Source of the DNA: Phytoactinopolyspora limicola | GTDB lineage: Bacteria > Actinomycetota > Actinomycetes > Jiangellales > Jiangellaceae | NCBI RefSeq assembly: GCF_011320225.1 | Contig: NZ_JAAOEN010000004.1 | Span: 248,001-312,000 of the forward strand | Direction of reading: 5' to 3' | DNA length: 64,000 bases | In this document: one piece after another, positions 1 to 9,626 of the stretch | How positions within the stretch are numbered: the stretch's first letter is position 1 | Layout: every line of letters begins with the position of its first letter | Program-made: the position numbers and the translations under genes | The notes under the pieces: generated by a model | The model's database searches: none | What the model was told of the DNA's origin: nothing | Seen by the model: only the letters and a program-made list of their open reading frames with translations

Positions 1-101
1 TGCGCCTGCAGTTGGGTGCCCATCGCACCGTCGGCCACCAACACCCGTTGGTGCAACGCCTCCAGGAACGGGCTGCGCACCCCGGTCTGCCCCTCAGCCA
101 C
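1..101 (-). CDS. metH: Homocysteine S-methyltransferase / methionine synthase, N-terminal fragment
   Basis: Only the first 33 or so codons are in the window; the gene runs off the left edge. The translation contains LHQRVLVADGAMGTQLQA, the N-terminal signature of the homocysteine-binding barrel of cobalamin-dependent methionine synthase, which transfers a methyl group to homocysteine. The GTG at 99-101 is preferred as start because GGGAGG lies 8-9 nt upstream; ATG at 129-131 and GTG at 108-110 are alternatives. It is the last visible gene of the minus-strand run betaine synthase, metK, adoK, so it probably recycles homocysteine formed during betaine synthesis. A shorter betaine-type methyltransferase or a MetH-MetF fusion cannot be excluded from so short a piece. 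Confidence 0.7.
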   Translation of the reverse strand, partial: MAEGQTGVRSPFLEALHQRVLVADGAMGTQLQA

Positions 102-186
102 GGCACTCACCTCCCGGCCCTCCGACACCATTGTGGTCCACTACCAGCTCGAACGTGATGGCGTTGTAGCTAGCCTGCACGTACAT
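94..186 (-). CDS. Possible 30-codon leader ORF upstream of metH
   Basis: ATG at 184-186 follows a purine-rich GAGGAAGG and opens a 30-codon frame that ends at 94-96, so its stop overlaps the proposed metH start at 101 by 8 nt in another frame. This could couple translation or act as an attenuator. The 208-bp gap between adoK and metH that holds it also has two near-identical copies of an approximately 20-bp unit (around 225-265). I do not recognise the peptide and the ORF may be chance. Confidence 0.22.
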   Translation of the reverse strand: MYVQASYNAITFELVVDHNGVGGPGGECRG

Positions 187-308
187 CCTTCCTCGTCGTC
201 CCTGTACGGCCCGCGTCCGACGCCGGTCGGACATCCAACGGCGCTGGTCGGACGTCCAACGCCGCCGGTCGCTTCCAGCTCCGCGTCCAGCGCCTGCGTA
301 CCGCTGGT

Positions 309-1289
309 TCAGGACGCGGGGAACAGAGTGCTGATCTCGGCCGTGGCGTCCTCGCCGTAGGCATCGGCGAACCGCCGAGCGATCACCTCCGGCCGTACCT
401 CGTAATCCTGCCCACCGAGTGTTTCCAGCACGGTGGTCGCCAACACGCTTCCGACCTGCATCGACCGCTCGATCGAAAGATCACGGGCCTGCCCCGTGAA
501 GAAGCCGACCCGGAAGGCGTCACCGATGCCCGTGGGGTCGACCTCGTGTTTAGCCGGCACGCTGGGCACCGTCACGGCCGAGCCGTCGTGACGTTCCAGC
601 CGAGCTCCAGCCGCGCCGAGCGTGGTCATCCACGCATCCACCCGGCCGAGGACGTCGGCTTCGGTCCAGCCCGTCTTCTCCAGCAACAGGCCGTGCTCGT
701 ACTCGTTGGTGAACAGGTAGGCAGCGCCGTCGACCAGCTGGCGCAGCTCGTCGCCGGTCATCCGGGCGACCTGTTGCCCGACGTCGGCGACGAACCGGTA
801 CCCGCGGTCCCGGCACTCCTGGGTGTGCCGGAGCATCGCCATCGGATCGTTCGGGCAGATCAGGACGAGGTCCAGGCCACCGGACCGCTCGGCCGTCGGC
901 GCCAGCTCGATCTCGCGGGCGTCGGCCATCGCACCCGCGTAGAACGACGCGATCTGGTTCTGCGTCTCGTCGGTGGTGCAGATGAACCGTGCGGTGTGTT
1001 TGTCGTCCGAGATGAGCACCGAGTCGGTATCGACGCCGTGGGCCTGCAAGAACTGCTGGTACTCACCGAAGTCGCGGCCCACCGCCCCGATCAGGAGTGG
1101 CGTCAACCCCAGCTTGGCGAAGCCGAGGGCGATGTTCCCGGCGGTTCCGCCGCGGCGGATGTCGAGGTGATCGATCAAGAAGGACAGCGACAGCTGATCG
1201 AGCCGGTCAGTCACGAACTGATCGGCGAACCTCCCCGGAAACACCATGAGATGGTCGGTGGCGATGGAGCCGGTTACTGCGATACGCAC
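309..1289 (-). CDS. adoK: Adenosine kinase, PfkB/ribokinase family
   Basis: 326 residues, the usual length for actinobacterial adenosine kinase (mycobacterial AdoK type). It phosphorylates adenosine to AMP in the cytoplasm. Visible signatures are the N-terminal VTGSIATDHLM, the substrate-side GGTAGN around residue 47, HTARF and the C-terminal anion-hole motif DPTGIGDAF with its catalytic Asp. GTG start at 1287-1289 follows AGGAG in a purine-rich stretch. It lies 81 bp downstream of metK and upstream of metH; adenosine is released when S-adenosylhomocysteine is hydrolysed, so the kinase pulls that reaction forward and relieves product inhibition of the methyltransferases. The hydrolase itself (ahcY) is not in the window. 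High similarity by memory to Mycobacterium AdoK makes the call firm. Confidence 0.9.
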   Translation of the reverse strand: MRIAVTGSIATDHLMVFPGRFADQFVTDRLDQLSLSFLIDHLDIRRGGTAGNIALGFAKLGLTPLLIGAVGRDFGEYQQFLQAHGVDTDSVLISDDKHTARFICTTDETQNQIASFYAGAMADAREIELAPTAERSGGLDLVLICPNDPMAMLRHTQECRDRGYRFVADVGQQVARMTGDELRQLVDGAAYLFTNEYEHGLLLEKTGWTEADVLGRVDAWMTTLGAAGARLERHDGSAVTVPSVPAKHEVDPTGIGDAFRVGFFTGQARDLSIERSMQVGSVLATTVLETLGGQDYEVRPEVIARRFADAYGEDATAEISTLFPAS

Positions 1290-1370
1290 GGGGTCTCTTC
1301 TCCTCGTCGTCGGCGTGGGTCAACCGCGAGCGGGTGCTGGCGGCGGGCCGCAGGGATGCGGGCCGGCGCC

Positions 1371-2567
1371 TCAGACCCGAGCCGCGGCGCGTAGCTGATC
1401 GACGCGGTCGGTGCGCTCCCAGGGTACGTCGATGTCGGTGCGGCCGAAGTGGCCGTACGCAGCCGTCGGGGCGTAGATCGGGCGCAGCAGGTCGAGATCG
1501 CGCACGATGGCCGCGGGCCGTAGGTCGAAGACCTCCTCGATGGCCATCTGGATCTTGGCCGGGTCGACCTTCTCCGTGCCGAACGTCTCGATGAACAGCC
1601 CTACCGGAGCAGCCTTGCCGATGGCGTAGGCAACCTGAACCTCGATCTTGTCGGCCAGCCCCGCGGCAACGGCGTTCTTGGCTACCCACCGCAGCGCGTA
1701 GGCGGCCGAGCGGTCGACCTTGGACGGGTCCTTGCCGGAGAAGGCCCCACCACCGTGGCGTGCGTAGCCGCCGTAGGTGTCGACGATGATCTTCCGGCCG
1801 GTGAGGCCGGCGTCGCCCACGGGACCTCCGATGACGAACCGGCCAGTGGGGTTGACGAGCAGCCGGGTGGAACTCGTGTCCAAGCCGAGAGCTTCGATCT
1901 CCGGCTTCATCACCTGGTCACGGACGTCGACCGTCAGCATCTGATCGAGGTCGATGTCCGCGGCATGCTGGCTGGACACGACGACGGTCTCCAGACGGAC
2001 CGGCTTACCGTCCTCGTACTCGACGGTGACCTGGGTCTTGCCGTCCGGACGCAGGTACGGAAGCGCACCCTCCTTGCGGACCTGCGTCAGCCGACGAGAC
2101 AGCCGGTGGGCCAGAGCGATGGGCAACGGCATCAGCTCCGGTGTTTCGGTGCAGGCGAAGCCGAACATCAACCCCTGGTCGCCGGCGCCCTGGGCGGCGA
2201 TCGCGTCGTCTTCTCCCTCAACCCGTGCCTCGTATGCGGTGTCGACGCCCTGCGCGATGTCGGGAGATTGCGCGTCGATGGCCACGTTCACACCACAGGA
2301 GGCTCCGTCGAACCCCTTGGCGGACGAGTCGTAACCAATCTCCAGGATCCGCTCCCGCACGACGGCCGGGATGTCGACGTAACCCTTGGTGGTGACCTCG
2401 CCGGCGATGTGGACCTGGCCGGTGGTGATCAGCGTCTCGCAGGCGACGCGAGACTTGGGGTCCTGTTCCAGCATCGCGTCCAGGATGGAGTCGCTGATCG
2501 CGTCGCTCATCTTGTCCGGGTGACCCTCGGTGACCGACTCACTGGTGAATAGACGTCGATAAGCCAT
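1371..2567 (-). CDS. metK: S-adenosylmethionine synthetase
   Basis: 398 residues, standard MetK length. It makes S-adenosylmethionine from methionine and ATP as a cytoplasmic tetramer. Signatures seen: [20 protein letters not shown] at the N terminus (methionine and ATP site), [12 protein letters not shown] around residue 120 and [19 protein letters not shown] (P-loop-like and K+ site) near residue 275. ATG at 2565-2567 is chosen because GAGAGAG is 9 nt upstream; a TTG three codons earlier is also open. In most actinomycetes metK sits alone or near coaBC/priA; here it directly follows the betaine synthase (92 bp), which fits a supply role for three methyl transfers per betaine. Confidence 0.96.
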   Translation of the reverse strand: MAYRRLFTSESVTEGHPDKMSDAISDSILDAMLEQDPKSRVACETLITTGQVHIAGEVTTKGYVDIPAVVRERILEIGYDSSAKGFDGASCGVNVAIDAQSPDIAQGVDTAYEARVEGEDDAIAAQGAGDQGLMFGFACTETPELMPLPIALAHRLSRRLTQVRKEGALPYLRPDGKTQVTVEYEDGKPVRLETVVVSSQHAADIDLDQMLTVDVRDQVMKPEIEALGLDTSSTRLLVNPTGRFVIGGPVGDAGLTGRKIIVDTYGGYARHGGGAFSGKDPSKVDRSAAYALRWVAKNAVAAGLADKIEVQVAYAIGKAAPVGLFIETFGTEKVDPAKIQMAIEEVFDLRPAAIVRDLDLLRPIYAPTAAYGHFGRTDIDVPWERTDRVDQLRAAARV

Positions 2568-2659
2568 GTGTGCCAACTCTCTCTTCTCTATCTACACGAA
2601 TCGCGCGATGTTGCGCCGTTAGGTCCGTTCATCGACCGGGCGGGCCCAGCCGCAGCGTG

Positions 2660-4369
2660 TCACCGACGGGCGACGAAGATGCCCCATGCGAGGTTTCCGG
2701 CGTTGCCGCCGTTGACCCAATTCTTCAAACCGGCCCTCATGCGTTCCTGGTACTCGCTGCTCACCCGGCCGGCAAGGGCCGAGGAGTTGCGTTCCAGTTC
2801 GGCCAGCACCCGTCCGTAGTGCTGTGCCAATTGGGCGCTCTCGTCGCGGAATTCGACCGTTCCGAGTCCGAGCCGGTTCAGTTCCCGCCGATAGAACGCA
2901 GGCGACGCCATCGTCTCGAGCTGAAGTCTGGCCAGAATCGGTTCCAAGGCCGAGCGCGGACAGTCGTCGGTGGCCATCGGGTCGGTAAAGATGAACGTGC
3001 CGGTCGGTCGGAGCACCCGGGTGGCCTCTTCGAGCACCCGGCTACGGTCACCGCTGTGCAGGAAGGCATCCTGCGACCACACCACGTCGTACGAATTGTC
3101 CTCAAACGGAAGATCCTCGAACGACCCGTCGACAACGTCGATGAGGTCGTCCAGGTTCTGCTCCCGGCTGAGTTTGCGGTTACGTTCGTTCTCCACCTCG
3201 CTGAGGTTCAGGCAGGTCACCCGGCAGCCGAACGTCTTGGCAAGGTAACGGGCCGATCCGCCGTAGCCGGAGCCTAGGTCGAGCACTCGAGTATCGGCGT
3301 TGAGCTTGAGCTCCGACGCCATCTGCTCGACCGTACGGCGGCTGGCCGCGGCGATCTCCTCGTCCGGCGTGGCATAGAGCCCGACGTGGATGTCCTCCCC
3401 GCCCCAGATGATCGCGTAGAAGTTGTCGGCATCTTCGGAGTTGTAATAATCCCGGGCCACATTGACGGTCGTCGAGTACACGTCGGTGAGCTCCTCGTCC
3501 GGCCGGTAGCGCTTCTCGGCGACGTGAATGAAGAAGTCCGGCTCGTCCTCGCGATAGGTCTGCTGGAAATCCCCGTAAGTCTCGATACGCTGAAAACCGA
3601 CCTCCCGCATGAGCCGTCGCATGTAGTTCTTCCGCAGCGGGTACATGTTGAGGTGATATTCGGAGCCGTCAGAGAACTGGTATCGGAAACGCGCGAGCCC
3701 GTCATCAACATGTTCCGGCACAGCCGACACGTCTTCACCACAGTAGTAATACGTGTGTTTGCTCGAGAATCCGCTATCCAGAATAGAATCGTAATTGCGC
3801 TGATCGATGATGAGAATTCCATCGTGCTTCAGCATCGCATAGAACTCTGCCAGCGCTTTGCGGCGGTCGCGTTCGGTGAACAGGTGGGTGAAGGAATTCC
3901 CCAGACAGACGATCGCGTCGTATTCACCGTGAACGTCGCGGTTGAGCCAGCGCCAGTCCGCGTTGACCACCCGAAGGATGTGGCCGCCGTGTTTGATGCC
4001 GTTCTCGAAGGCCTTGGCCAGCATCTCCGGACTGCCATCGGCGCTGACCGTCTCGAAGCCCTCCTCGAGCAGGCGCACCGAGTGGAATCCGGTGCCCGTA
4101 GCTACGTCCAGCACCTTCCGCACGCCGTGTTTCTTCAAGTGCTCGACGAAGAACGTACCTTCACTCTTCGCCCGCCGCTTCCAGTCGATCAGCTCGTCCC
4201 ACTTGTTGACGAAGCCGGTGACGTACTCCTCGGTGTAGTGGTCTGTGGTCCGCACTTCCAGCGGGTTGTCACCGAAATCCTGATGGAGGTCCTGCTCACC
4301 GGATGAATCCGGCTCGGACTCCCGGGCTGCGCCCGCGTCGACGACGGTTTCGCTGATCTCTCTCGCCAT
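2660..4369 (-). CDS. Glycine/sarcosine/dimethylglycine N-methyltransferase (fused betaine synthase)
   Basis: 569 residues with two complete class I methyltransferase domains. The N-terminal half (about 50-290) has VLDVATGTGFHSVRLLEEGF and matches glycine sarcosine N-methyltransferase; the C-terminal half (about 305-569) has LDLGSGYGGSARYL, LNLSEVENERNR and WSQDAFLHSGDR, the hallmarks of sarcosine dimethylglycine N-methyltransferase. Together they convert glycine to the osmolyte glycine betaine with three S-adenosylmethionine. In Halorhodospira these are separate proteins; the fused form of about 565 residues is known from Actinopolyspora halophila. The start ATG has GGGAG 6-7 nt upstream. First gene of the minus-strand methyl-cycle run; the N terminus is acidic (many D/E in residues 1-40), as expected for a salt-adapted protein. 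Confidence 0.94.
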   Translation of the reverse strand: MAREISETVVDAGAARESEPDSSGEQDLHQDFGDNPLEVRTTDHYTEEYVTGFVNKWDELIDWKRRAKSEGTFFVEHLKKHGVRKVLDVATGTGFHSVRLLEEGFETVSADGSPEMLAKAFENGIKHGGHILRVVNADWRWLNRDVHGEYDAIVCLGNSFTHLFTERDRRKALAEFYAMLKHDGILIIDQRNYDSILDSGFSSKHTYYYCGEDVSAVPEHVDDGLARFRYQFSDGSEYHLNMYPLRKNYMRRLMREVGFQRIETYGDFQQTYREDEPDFFIHVAEKRYRPDEELTDVYSTTVNVARDYYNSEDADNFYAIIWGGEDIHVGLYATPDEEIAAASRRTVEQMASELKLNADTRVLDLGSGYGGSARYLAKTFGCRVTCLNLSEVENERNRKLSREQNLDDLIDVVDGSFEDLPFEDNSYDVVWSQDAFLHSGDRSRVLEEATRVLRPTGTFIFTDPMATDDCPRSALEPILARLQLETMASPAFYRRELNRLGLGTVEFRDESAQLAQHYGRVLAELERNSSALAGRVSSEYQERMRAGLKNWVNGGNAGNLAWGIFVARR

Positions 4370-4528
4370 GCACTACTCCCAGTGTTCGCAGCCTGCCGAG
4401 CGTGCCGTGGCCGAAACGTCGTTGGGTCAGCCTCCAGCAGCCCTCGTCAGCCGGATCCGTCGCGGGCCGCGCGTGTCCTCACGCCGCATTCTCCGCCCGC
4501 CTCGCGCCTGACATACGTCGGCAATTCA

Positions 4529-4542
4529 TTGGACCGGTCCAA
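4529..4542. promoter_or_regulatory. Perfect 14-bp palindrome, candidate operator
   Basis: TTGGACCGGTCCAA is a perfect dyad with no loop, the size and form of a GntR or TetR family site. It lies 160 bp upstream of the betaine synthase start and just downstream of the proposed -10 element at 4585-4590, so a bound repressor would block transcription. No matching regulator gene is adjacent. Confidence 0.35.
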
Positions 4543-4584
4543 GTGGCGACGTGACCTGCTGCCCGGCCGCATCGCCCTCTCATC

Positions 4585-4613
4585 ACGCTAAAGGATGCGA
4601 TCGGACATATCAA
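4585..4613 (-). promoter_or_regulatory. Possible promoter of the betaine synthase operon
   Basis: On the minus strand TTGATA (4608-4613) and TAGCGT (4585-4590) are separated by 17 bp, a reasonable housekeeping-sigma match. It would give a 5' leader of about 200 nt before the ATG at 4369. No riboswitch fold was recognised in that leader. Confidence 0.3.
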
Positions 4614-4952
4614 CTCTCCCCCTCAGAATAGCCCCTGACCAGCACACTTTCCGACGAATTCGAGGCAAGATCAAGAGCGGATCGGCAATCCGCAACGGGG
4701 GGCTAGAGCACATGTGAATCAATGCCGTAAAGTAGTGATGTTATCCCACCTCGTTTGCGGCATACGCTGGCGGACCGCGCTTCGCGGAGAAGATTCCAAC
4801 ACCAGATCAAGCACTGGGCAGAACAATCAAACTGACATTTTCGCGATACCCAAGAATGTTCCTTTCTACGCAACCGTTCCGCGGTGCGCAACATTTTCCA
4901 CTTTTATTTCGCTCTCTGTCCACACACATTCGCCGCCTCCCCATTGCCGACG

Positions 4953-5077
4953 TGTCAGGCCGGACAACTCCCTGAGCTGCGACATCACTCCCATCGACCC
5001 GGGCAGGTCCATCGCGGTCCAACGCGTCAGGGCCGATGTCGACATCCACCCTGGTCACACACTTGTCCGGCCTGACA
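4953..5077. promoter_or_regulatory. Two identical 15-bp operator-like dyads in opposite orientation
   Basis: TGTCAGGCCGGACAA at 4953-4967 recurs as its exact reverse complement at 5063-5077. Each copy is itself an imperfect palindrome (TGTCMGGCCKGACA). Their centres are 110 bp apart, which fits paired repressor binding or DNA looping upstream of the membrane-protein gene at 5171. The bound factor is unknown. Confidence 0.4.
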
Positions 5078-5170
5078 GGTCGAACGCGCGGGTGGGCGCT
5101 ACGCAGTCTCTCCGGCGCGCCGCACCCGGCCGACATGTCACGCGGTGCCCGAACGTGGTCGAATACGGAC

Positions 5171-5671
5171 ATGCTCTCCGCCGATGACGCCTATCAGATC
5201 GTGGCCGCGGGGGTGGTCGTCCTGGTCGGGCTCTGCCTGACGATCGCGTGGGCGCCGGCCCGCGGCCACTACCCTGGTGGCCTGCCATCCCGTGCGTTCG
5301 TCACCGTCGGCCTCATGACCGTGTTCTGGGACCCTGGTGGCCTCGGCATCGTCGGCGCCGTGCTGACCGCGATGGGGGTGGCTATCTGGTGGTGTGGTCG
5401 TCCAGAACCCGAACTGCCCCGGCCGCGTCGCGCCGGACTCGTCGTGGCCGCCGTCGCCTCCGGCATCATCGTCCTCGCCACCGACCTCGGATGGGGCGCA
5501 CTCGGCCGGATTCCGGACGACGCCAGAGCGTTGGCCACCGTGGTGGTCATCGGGGTGGTGCTGCTGGGTACGCTGGCCATCGCCGACCGGGCCCGCGTCA
5601 CCTACCGGGACGCCCTGCGGCGGCGGTTTCGGCCCGTTCCTGGCCCGCCGCCTCCTCCGCCACCGTTATGA
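5171..5671 (+). CDS. Small integral membrane protein of unknown function
   Basis: 166 residues with about four to five hydrophobic segments (for example [19 protein letters not shown] near the N terminus, [49 protein letters not shown]) and a basic, proline-rich cytoplasmic tail ending in seven prolines. I do not recognise a family. ATG at 5171 is preferred over upstream ATGs because the hydrophobic core begins soon after it and TCGAAT sits 6 nt before it. Its last 6 bases overlap the convergent end of miaB. Twin dyads at 4953-5077 may regulate it. Confidence 0.55.
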   Translation: MLSADDAYQIVAAGVVVLVGLCLTIAWAPARGHYPGGLPSRAFVTVGLMTVFWDPGGLGIVGAVLTAMGVAIWWCGRPEPELPRPRRAGLVVAAVASGIIVLATDLGWGALGRIPDDARALATVVVIGVVLLGTLAIADRARVTYRDALRRRFRPVPGPPPPPPPL

Positions 5672-7189
5672 CGGCGAGCAGGATCGCGGACCCTCGGCTA
5701 CCACTGCCCCCGCGCCGCTGTCGCCTGCTTCGGGTGCCCCCAGCGCCGGCATACCCAGCAGGACGCCCCGTGGCGGCGTCGACTGCGCTGTTGCGCGCTC
5801 ATGCGCATCACCGGCCGCCGTGCGTCGGACGTCGTACCGTCCGCCATCCAACGCGGAATCGGCCACTAGATGGTGTGGCGCCGCCTGGCTGACCGTCACG
5901 GTGACGACATCGCCAGGCCGGGGAGCCGGCCCCGTCTCGGGCACCCCGAAGTGCACCAGCCGGTTGTCTCGTGCTCGCCCGGACAGCCGCTGGTATCGAG
6001 CATCTTTGCGTCCTTCGCCGACGGCCACCAGCACCTCGACGTCCTGGCCCACCAGAGACCTGGCCTCCGCCAAGGCGACCTCGTCCACGAGGGCCGCCAA
6101 CCGCTGGTAGCGCTCTCGTACGACCTCCGGCGGCACCTGATCGGCCATCTCCGCGGCCGGAGTGCCAGGCCGCTTGGAGTACTGAAACGTGAACGCCGAA
6201 GCGAACCGGGCTTCGCGGACCACCTGGAGCGTTTGCTCGAAATCTTCGTCCGTCTCACCCGGGAATCCGACGATGATGTCGGTGGTGATGGCGGCGTGCG
6301 GCATGGCCTCTCGCACCTTCGCCACGATGTCGAGGTACCGCTGCTGCCGATACGAGCGGCGCATCGACCGCAGGATCCGGTCCGACCCGGATTGCAGCGG
6401 CATGTGCAGCTGCGGCATCACCGACGGGGTCTCGGCCATCGCGGCGATGACGTCGTCGGTGAAGTCACGTGGGTGTGGACTGGTGAACCGTACCCGCTCC
6501 AGTCCTTTCACCGCTCCGACGGTGCGCAGCAGCTTGCCGAACGCGTAACGATCACCGAACTCGACGCCATACGCATTGACGTTCTGGCCCAGCAGCGTCA
6601 CCTCGATGACACCGTCGGCGACCAGCGCCTCCACCTCGGCCAACACGTCGCCGGGCCGGCGGTCGCGCTCCCGTCCACGTAGCGCGGGCACGATGCAGAA
6701 CGTGCAGGTGTTGTTGCAGCCCACGCTGATCGCCACCCATGCCGCGTACTGGCTGTCCCGTCGAGACGGCAACGACGATGGGAACACCTCCAGCGCCTCG
6801 ACGATCTCGACCTGAGCTTCCTGCTCAACCCGGGCCCGCTCCAGCAGCACCGGCAACGAACCGACATTGTGAGTGCCGAAGACGACGTCGACCCAGGGGG
6901 CGCGGCGCACGATCTCGTCGCGGTCTTTCTGCGCCAGGCAGCCGCCCACGGCGATCTGCATGCCGGGCCGGGCCGCCTTTACCGACGCCAGGTGCCCGAG
7001 ATTGCCATACAGCTTGTTGTCGGCGTTCTCGCGCACCGCGCAGGTGTTGAGCACGACGACGTCGGCCTCCGCACCGTCGGCGGCCGCCCGCGCGTAGCCG
7101 GCGGCGTCGAGTAGGCCGGCCAGCCGCTCGGAGTCGTGGACGTTCATCTGGCACCCGAAGGTGCGCACGTAGTAGCTGCGTTCGTTCAT
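5666..7189 (-). CDS. miaB: tRNA-2-methylthio-N6-dimethylallyladenosine synthase
   Basis: 507 residues. A radical-SAM enzyme that adds a methylthio group to i6A37 of tRNAs reading UNN codons. The N-terminal MTTase domain starts at [18 protein letters not shown] with cluster-binding Cys; the radical-SAM motif is [19 protein letters not shown] (CxxxCxxC) near residue 160; FPGETDEDF and a C-terminal TRAM-like region follow. ATG at 7187-7189 matches the family start; an open frame extends upstream through GC-rich microsatellite to about 7360 but that part is low-complexity and not expected. The C-terminal end beyond the TRAM region (about 60 residues) is a poorly conserved tail. Confidence 0.94.
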   Translation of the reverse strand: MNERSYYVRTFGCQMNVHDSERLAGLLDAAGYARAAADGAEADVVVLNTCAVRENADNKLYGNLGHLASVKAARPGMQIAVGGCLAQKDRDEIVRRAPWVDVVFGTHNVGSLPVLLERARVEQEAQVEIVEALEVFPSSLPSRRDSQYAAWVAISVGCNNTCTFCIVPALRGRERDRRPGDVLAEVEALVADGVIEVTLLGQNVNAYGVEFGDRYAFGKLLRTVGAVKGLERVRFTSPHPRDFTDDVIAAMAETPSVMPQLHMPLQSGSDRILRSMRRSYRQQRYLDIVAKVREAMPHAAITTDIIVGFPGETDEDFEQTLQVVREARFASAFTFQYSKRPGTPAAEMADQVPPEVVRERYQRLAALVDEVALAEARSLVGQDVEVLVAVGEGRKDARYQRLSGRARDNRLVHFGVPETGPAPRPGDVVTVTVSQAAPHHLVADSALDGGRYDVRRTAAGDAHERATAQSTPPRGVLLGMPALGAPEAGDSGAGAVVAEGPRSCSPS

Positions 7190-7241
7190 CTCGGCATCCA
7201 GGGTACGCCGTTGCGCGGTCTTCTCGCGCCGCACCCACGCC

Positions 7242-7288
7242 CGGTGGCGGAGGCGGTGGCGGTGGCGGTGGCGGAGGCGGTGGCGGTG
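7242..7288. repeat. GGCGGT-type microsatellite
   Basis: Short tandem run of GGC/GGT/GGA triplet-like units directly upstream of miaB. It is a low-complexity tract that can slip; nothing suggests it is translated. It lies between the miaB start and the palindrome at 7313-7368. Confidence 0.6.
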
Positions 7289-7312
7289 ACGGCCCGACAC
7301 CCCCCCACCCCC

Positions 7313-7368
7313 GGTGATCGTCGCCGTCATCGTGTCGCTATAGCGACACGATCCCGTCAACGATCACC
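7313..7368. terminator. Concentric palindrome at the 3' end of the TRAP operon
   Basis: A 24-bp perfect, loopless palindrome (7329-7352; half-site ATCGTGTCGCTA) is enclosed by outer arms GGTGATCGT (7313-7321) and ACGATCACC (7360-7368) that share the same centre. The stop codon of the TRAP permease (7357-7359) lies between the right-hand arms. RNA from the operon would fold into a long hairpin, so termination or 3'-end protection is likely, without a U tract. It resembles the other TGATC-ended palindromes in the window. Confidence 0.6.
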
Positions 7369-9612
7369 CGTGGTGACCGCGGCCTGACGCCGCGCCCTGG
7401 GACCGGTCCACCACTGCCAGGCGAAGATCGACACGCCGACGGCGAGGCCGAGGAGGTCACCCACCACCGACGCATGCAAGAGCAGCAGCCCGGCCGCGGC
7501 CAGGGCCAGCCGGATGAGCGGATTGATCGGCCGGTCGATGAAACCCACCACCGCACAAGCGACACAGAAGATCCCGAACGTCGCCGTGACGAAGGCCAGA
7601 ACGATGCCCCCCCACGTCGCGTCCTGCATCAACAACTCCGGCGACAGCAGGAACATGTACGGCACCAGGAATCCGCCGAGGGCGATCCGGGCCGACTGTA
7701 CGCCGGTCCGGATGGGATTGCTCTGCGCGATACCCGACGCGGCGTAGGAGGCCAGGCAGACCGGTGGGGTGATGTCCGCGAGGACACCGAAGTAGTACAC
7801 GAACATGTGCGCGATGAGGATCTGCGTCGTGCCACTCTCGAAGCCACCGGCGATCATGATGGCGGGCGCCGCGAGCGTCGCGGTGATGACGTAGTTGGCC
7901 GTCGTCGGTACGCCGATCCCGAGAATCAGGCAGGCGATCATGGCGAGGAACGCCGTGGTCAGCAGGTGGCCACCGGACAGCGAGACGAGCTCGTTGGCCA
8001 GCCGTAGCCCGATCCCGGTCAACGTGATGACCCCGGCGATCAGACCGGCCGCGGCACACGCGACGATGATCGGCAGCGCCAGCCGGGCGGCGTCCACCAG
8101 TCCGTCCAGGACCGCCATCGGGGTGAGTTTGTCTTCCATGGCCCGCCACTTGCGGAAAGCCAATGCGACGAGCTGGGCCAGGAGGTTGATCGCGACGGCG
8201 GCACCAATGGCATACGTGGCGGCGCGCATCGGCGTCTGGCCGTCGAGCAAGATGAGGAAGATGACCACGATCGGGATGATCAAATAACCCTTGCGGGCGA
8301 TCAGCCGGCCCACTTTGGGCAGTTGGTGACGCGGCAACCCGCCGATCCGTAGGCGCTTCGAGTCGTAGTGGATGATGACGTACTGCGCGACGAAGAACAG
8401 GATGGCCGGGATGATCGCGGCCTTCATGATCTCCGAGTACGGCTGGCCGGTAATGTCGATCATGATGAAGGCTGCGGCCCCCATCACCGGCGGCGCGATC
8501 TGGCCCCCGGTGGACGACGCGGCTTCTACCGCACCGGCGTACTCACCTTTGTAACCGGACTTCTTCATCATCGGAATGGTGAAGGCGCCGTTGCCGACCG
8601 TGTTAGCCACCGAACTGCCCGTGATGGTGCCAGAGAAGGCGCTGGTCAGAACGCCGACCTTGGCGGTGCCTCCGGTCATCCACCCGGTGGCACCGAAGGC
8701 GAACTCGGTGAAGAACCGTTCCATCCCGGTACGTTGCAGCATCGCGGCAAAGATCATGAACATGAAGATGAACGTCGACGAGACCGCGATCGGGGTGCCG
8801 AACACCCCTTCCAGGCCGAGCAGCTGGGTGGAGATGATCCGATCGATCGAGTAGCCACTGTGCTGCAAGAAGCCCGGCATCTGATCGCCGTAGAACGCGT
8901 AGGCCAGCATCACCGCGGCGACCGCGACGAGCGGCGTGCCGATCACCCGCTGAGCCGCCACCAACACGAGCATGACCGCCAGCGCACCAACGGCGATGTC
9001 GGTCTCGGGATGGATCGCTCCCCGCCGCATGATCTCGTCCGAGCTGGTGAACAAATACAGCAGCGCACCGAAGCTCAGCAGGGCGAGCACCACGTCGGCG
9101 ACCGGCATCCCGGCTAGCTGCCATGGGAGATGCCGGGCCGCCTGAACCAGAAGCACCACGCCCACCGCGGGGAGCACGGTGTGCAGACCGGCGTCGCCAT
9201 TGGCCACCAGGAAGGCCAGCCCGGCCAGAACCAAGCCGGTCAGGATCCAGCTACGCCGAGCCTGCTGCTGGCTGAAGGCCGTTTTTGCCGGGTAGAGCAG
9301 GAACGTCAACCCCAACCCGAAACCCAGGTGGAAGGTCCGCTGCTGGTAACTCGGCAGCTGACCGTACAAGGCGGTGTACAGGTGGAAGATGCTCAGCGTC
9401 AACGCCAGGAGGAAGAACGCCCAACGCCACCACACCTGCAGATTGGTGCGGGTCTTCAGTGCTGCGTCGGTAAACCCGATCTGCTCGAGTTTCTCGACGT
9501 CCTCTTTGAGTTCTTCCCTGATCTCCGGCGGCAATTCATCGGGAACCTGATCGAGCGCACGCCGGCTATCCGTCGCCGGCGGGTTCCCCTGCGCCTGTTT
9601 CTCGTCGGCCAT
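7357..9612 (-). CDS. TRAP transporter permease, fused small and large subunits (TAXI type)
   Basis: 751 residues, the size of fused 4TM/12TM TRAP permeases. The N-terminal 60 residues are cytoplasmic and acidic, then several helices corresponding to the small (DctQ-like) subunit, then a DctM-like domain from about residue 230 with [35 protein letters not shown] and [19 protein letters not shown]. It moves a substrate inward using an ion gradient with the binding protein encoded at 10213-11181. It is the third gene of a minus-strand operon (15 bp after the DUF1850 gene). Na+ coupling is usual for the family and would suit a halophile. Substrate is unknown. Confidence 0.9.
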   Translation of the reverse strand: MADEKQAQGNPPATDSRRALDQVPDELPPEIREELKEDVEKLEQIGFTDAALKTRTNLQVWWRWAFFLLALTLSIFHLYTALYGQLPSYQQRTFHLGFGLGLTFLLYPAKTAFSQQQARRSWILTGLVLAGLAFLVANGDAGLHTVLPAVGVVLLVQAARHLPWQLAGMPVADVVLALLSFGALLYLFTSSDEIMRRGAIHPETDIAVGALAVMLVLVAAQRVIGTPLVAVAAVMLAYAFYGDQMPGFLQHSGYSIDRIISTQLLGLEGVFGTPIAVSSTFIFMFMIFAAMLQRTGMERFFTEFAFGATGWMTGGTAKVGVLTSAFSGTITGSSVANTVGNGAFTIPMMKKSGYKGEYAGAVEAASSTGGQIAPPVMGAAAFIMIDITGQPYSEIMKAAIIPAILFFVAQYVIIHYDSKRLRIGGLPRHQLPKVGRLIARKGYLIIPIVVIFLILLDGQTPMRAATYAIGAAVAINLLAQLVALAFRKWRAMEDKLTPMAVLDGLVDAARLALPIIVACAAAGLIAGVITLTGIGLRLANELVSLSGGHLLTTAFLAMIACLILGIGVPTTANYVITATLAAPAIMIAGGFESGTTQILIAHMFVYYFGVLADITPPVCLASYAASGIAQSNPIRTGVQSARIALGGFLVPYMFLLSPELLMQDATWGGIVLAFVTATFGIFCVACAVVGFIDRPINPLIRLALAAAGLLLLHASVVGDLLGLAVGVSIFAWQWWTGPRARRQAAVTTGDR

Positions 9613-9626
9613 CGCCTCCGCCTCGA

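Larger units (their letters stand above)
4370..5170. other. 801-bp non-coding region between betaine synthase and a membrane-protein gene
   Basis: No convincing gene; the short frames here lack ribosome sites and typical codon use. Base composition between about 4600 and 4930 is clearly more AT-rich than the flanks. The region holds a possible promoter for the betaine operon (4585-4613), a 14-bp perfect palindrome (4529-4542) and a pair of identical operator-like dyads (4953-4967 and 5063-5077). The length and dyads suggest that the betaine operon and perhaps the membrane-protein gene are controlled here, for example by osmotic state; that is inference. Confidence 0.6.

Noticed and set aside
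546-1394. Plus-strand frame opposite adenosine kinase
   Set aside because: Shadow of adoK with no homology pattern.
2577-2659. SAM riboswitch before metK
   Set aside because: The 83-bp gap is too short for the known classes and no kink-turn or pseudoknot pattern was seen.
4703-4894. Short ORF in the AT-richer gap
   Set aside because: No ribosome site, odd composition, and it would overlap regulatory sequence; not supported.
7190-7360. N-terminal extension of miaB
   Set aside because: The frame is open but consists of Arg-His repeats from a microsatellite and crosses a palindrome; the family starts at 7189.
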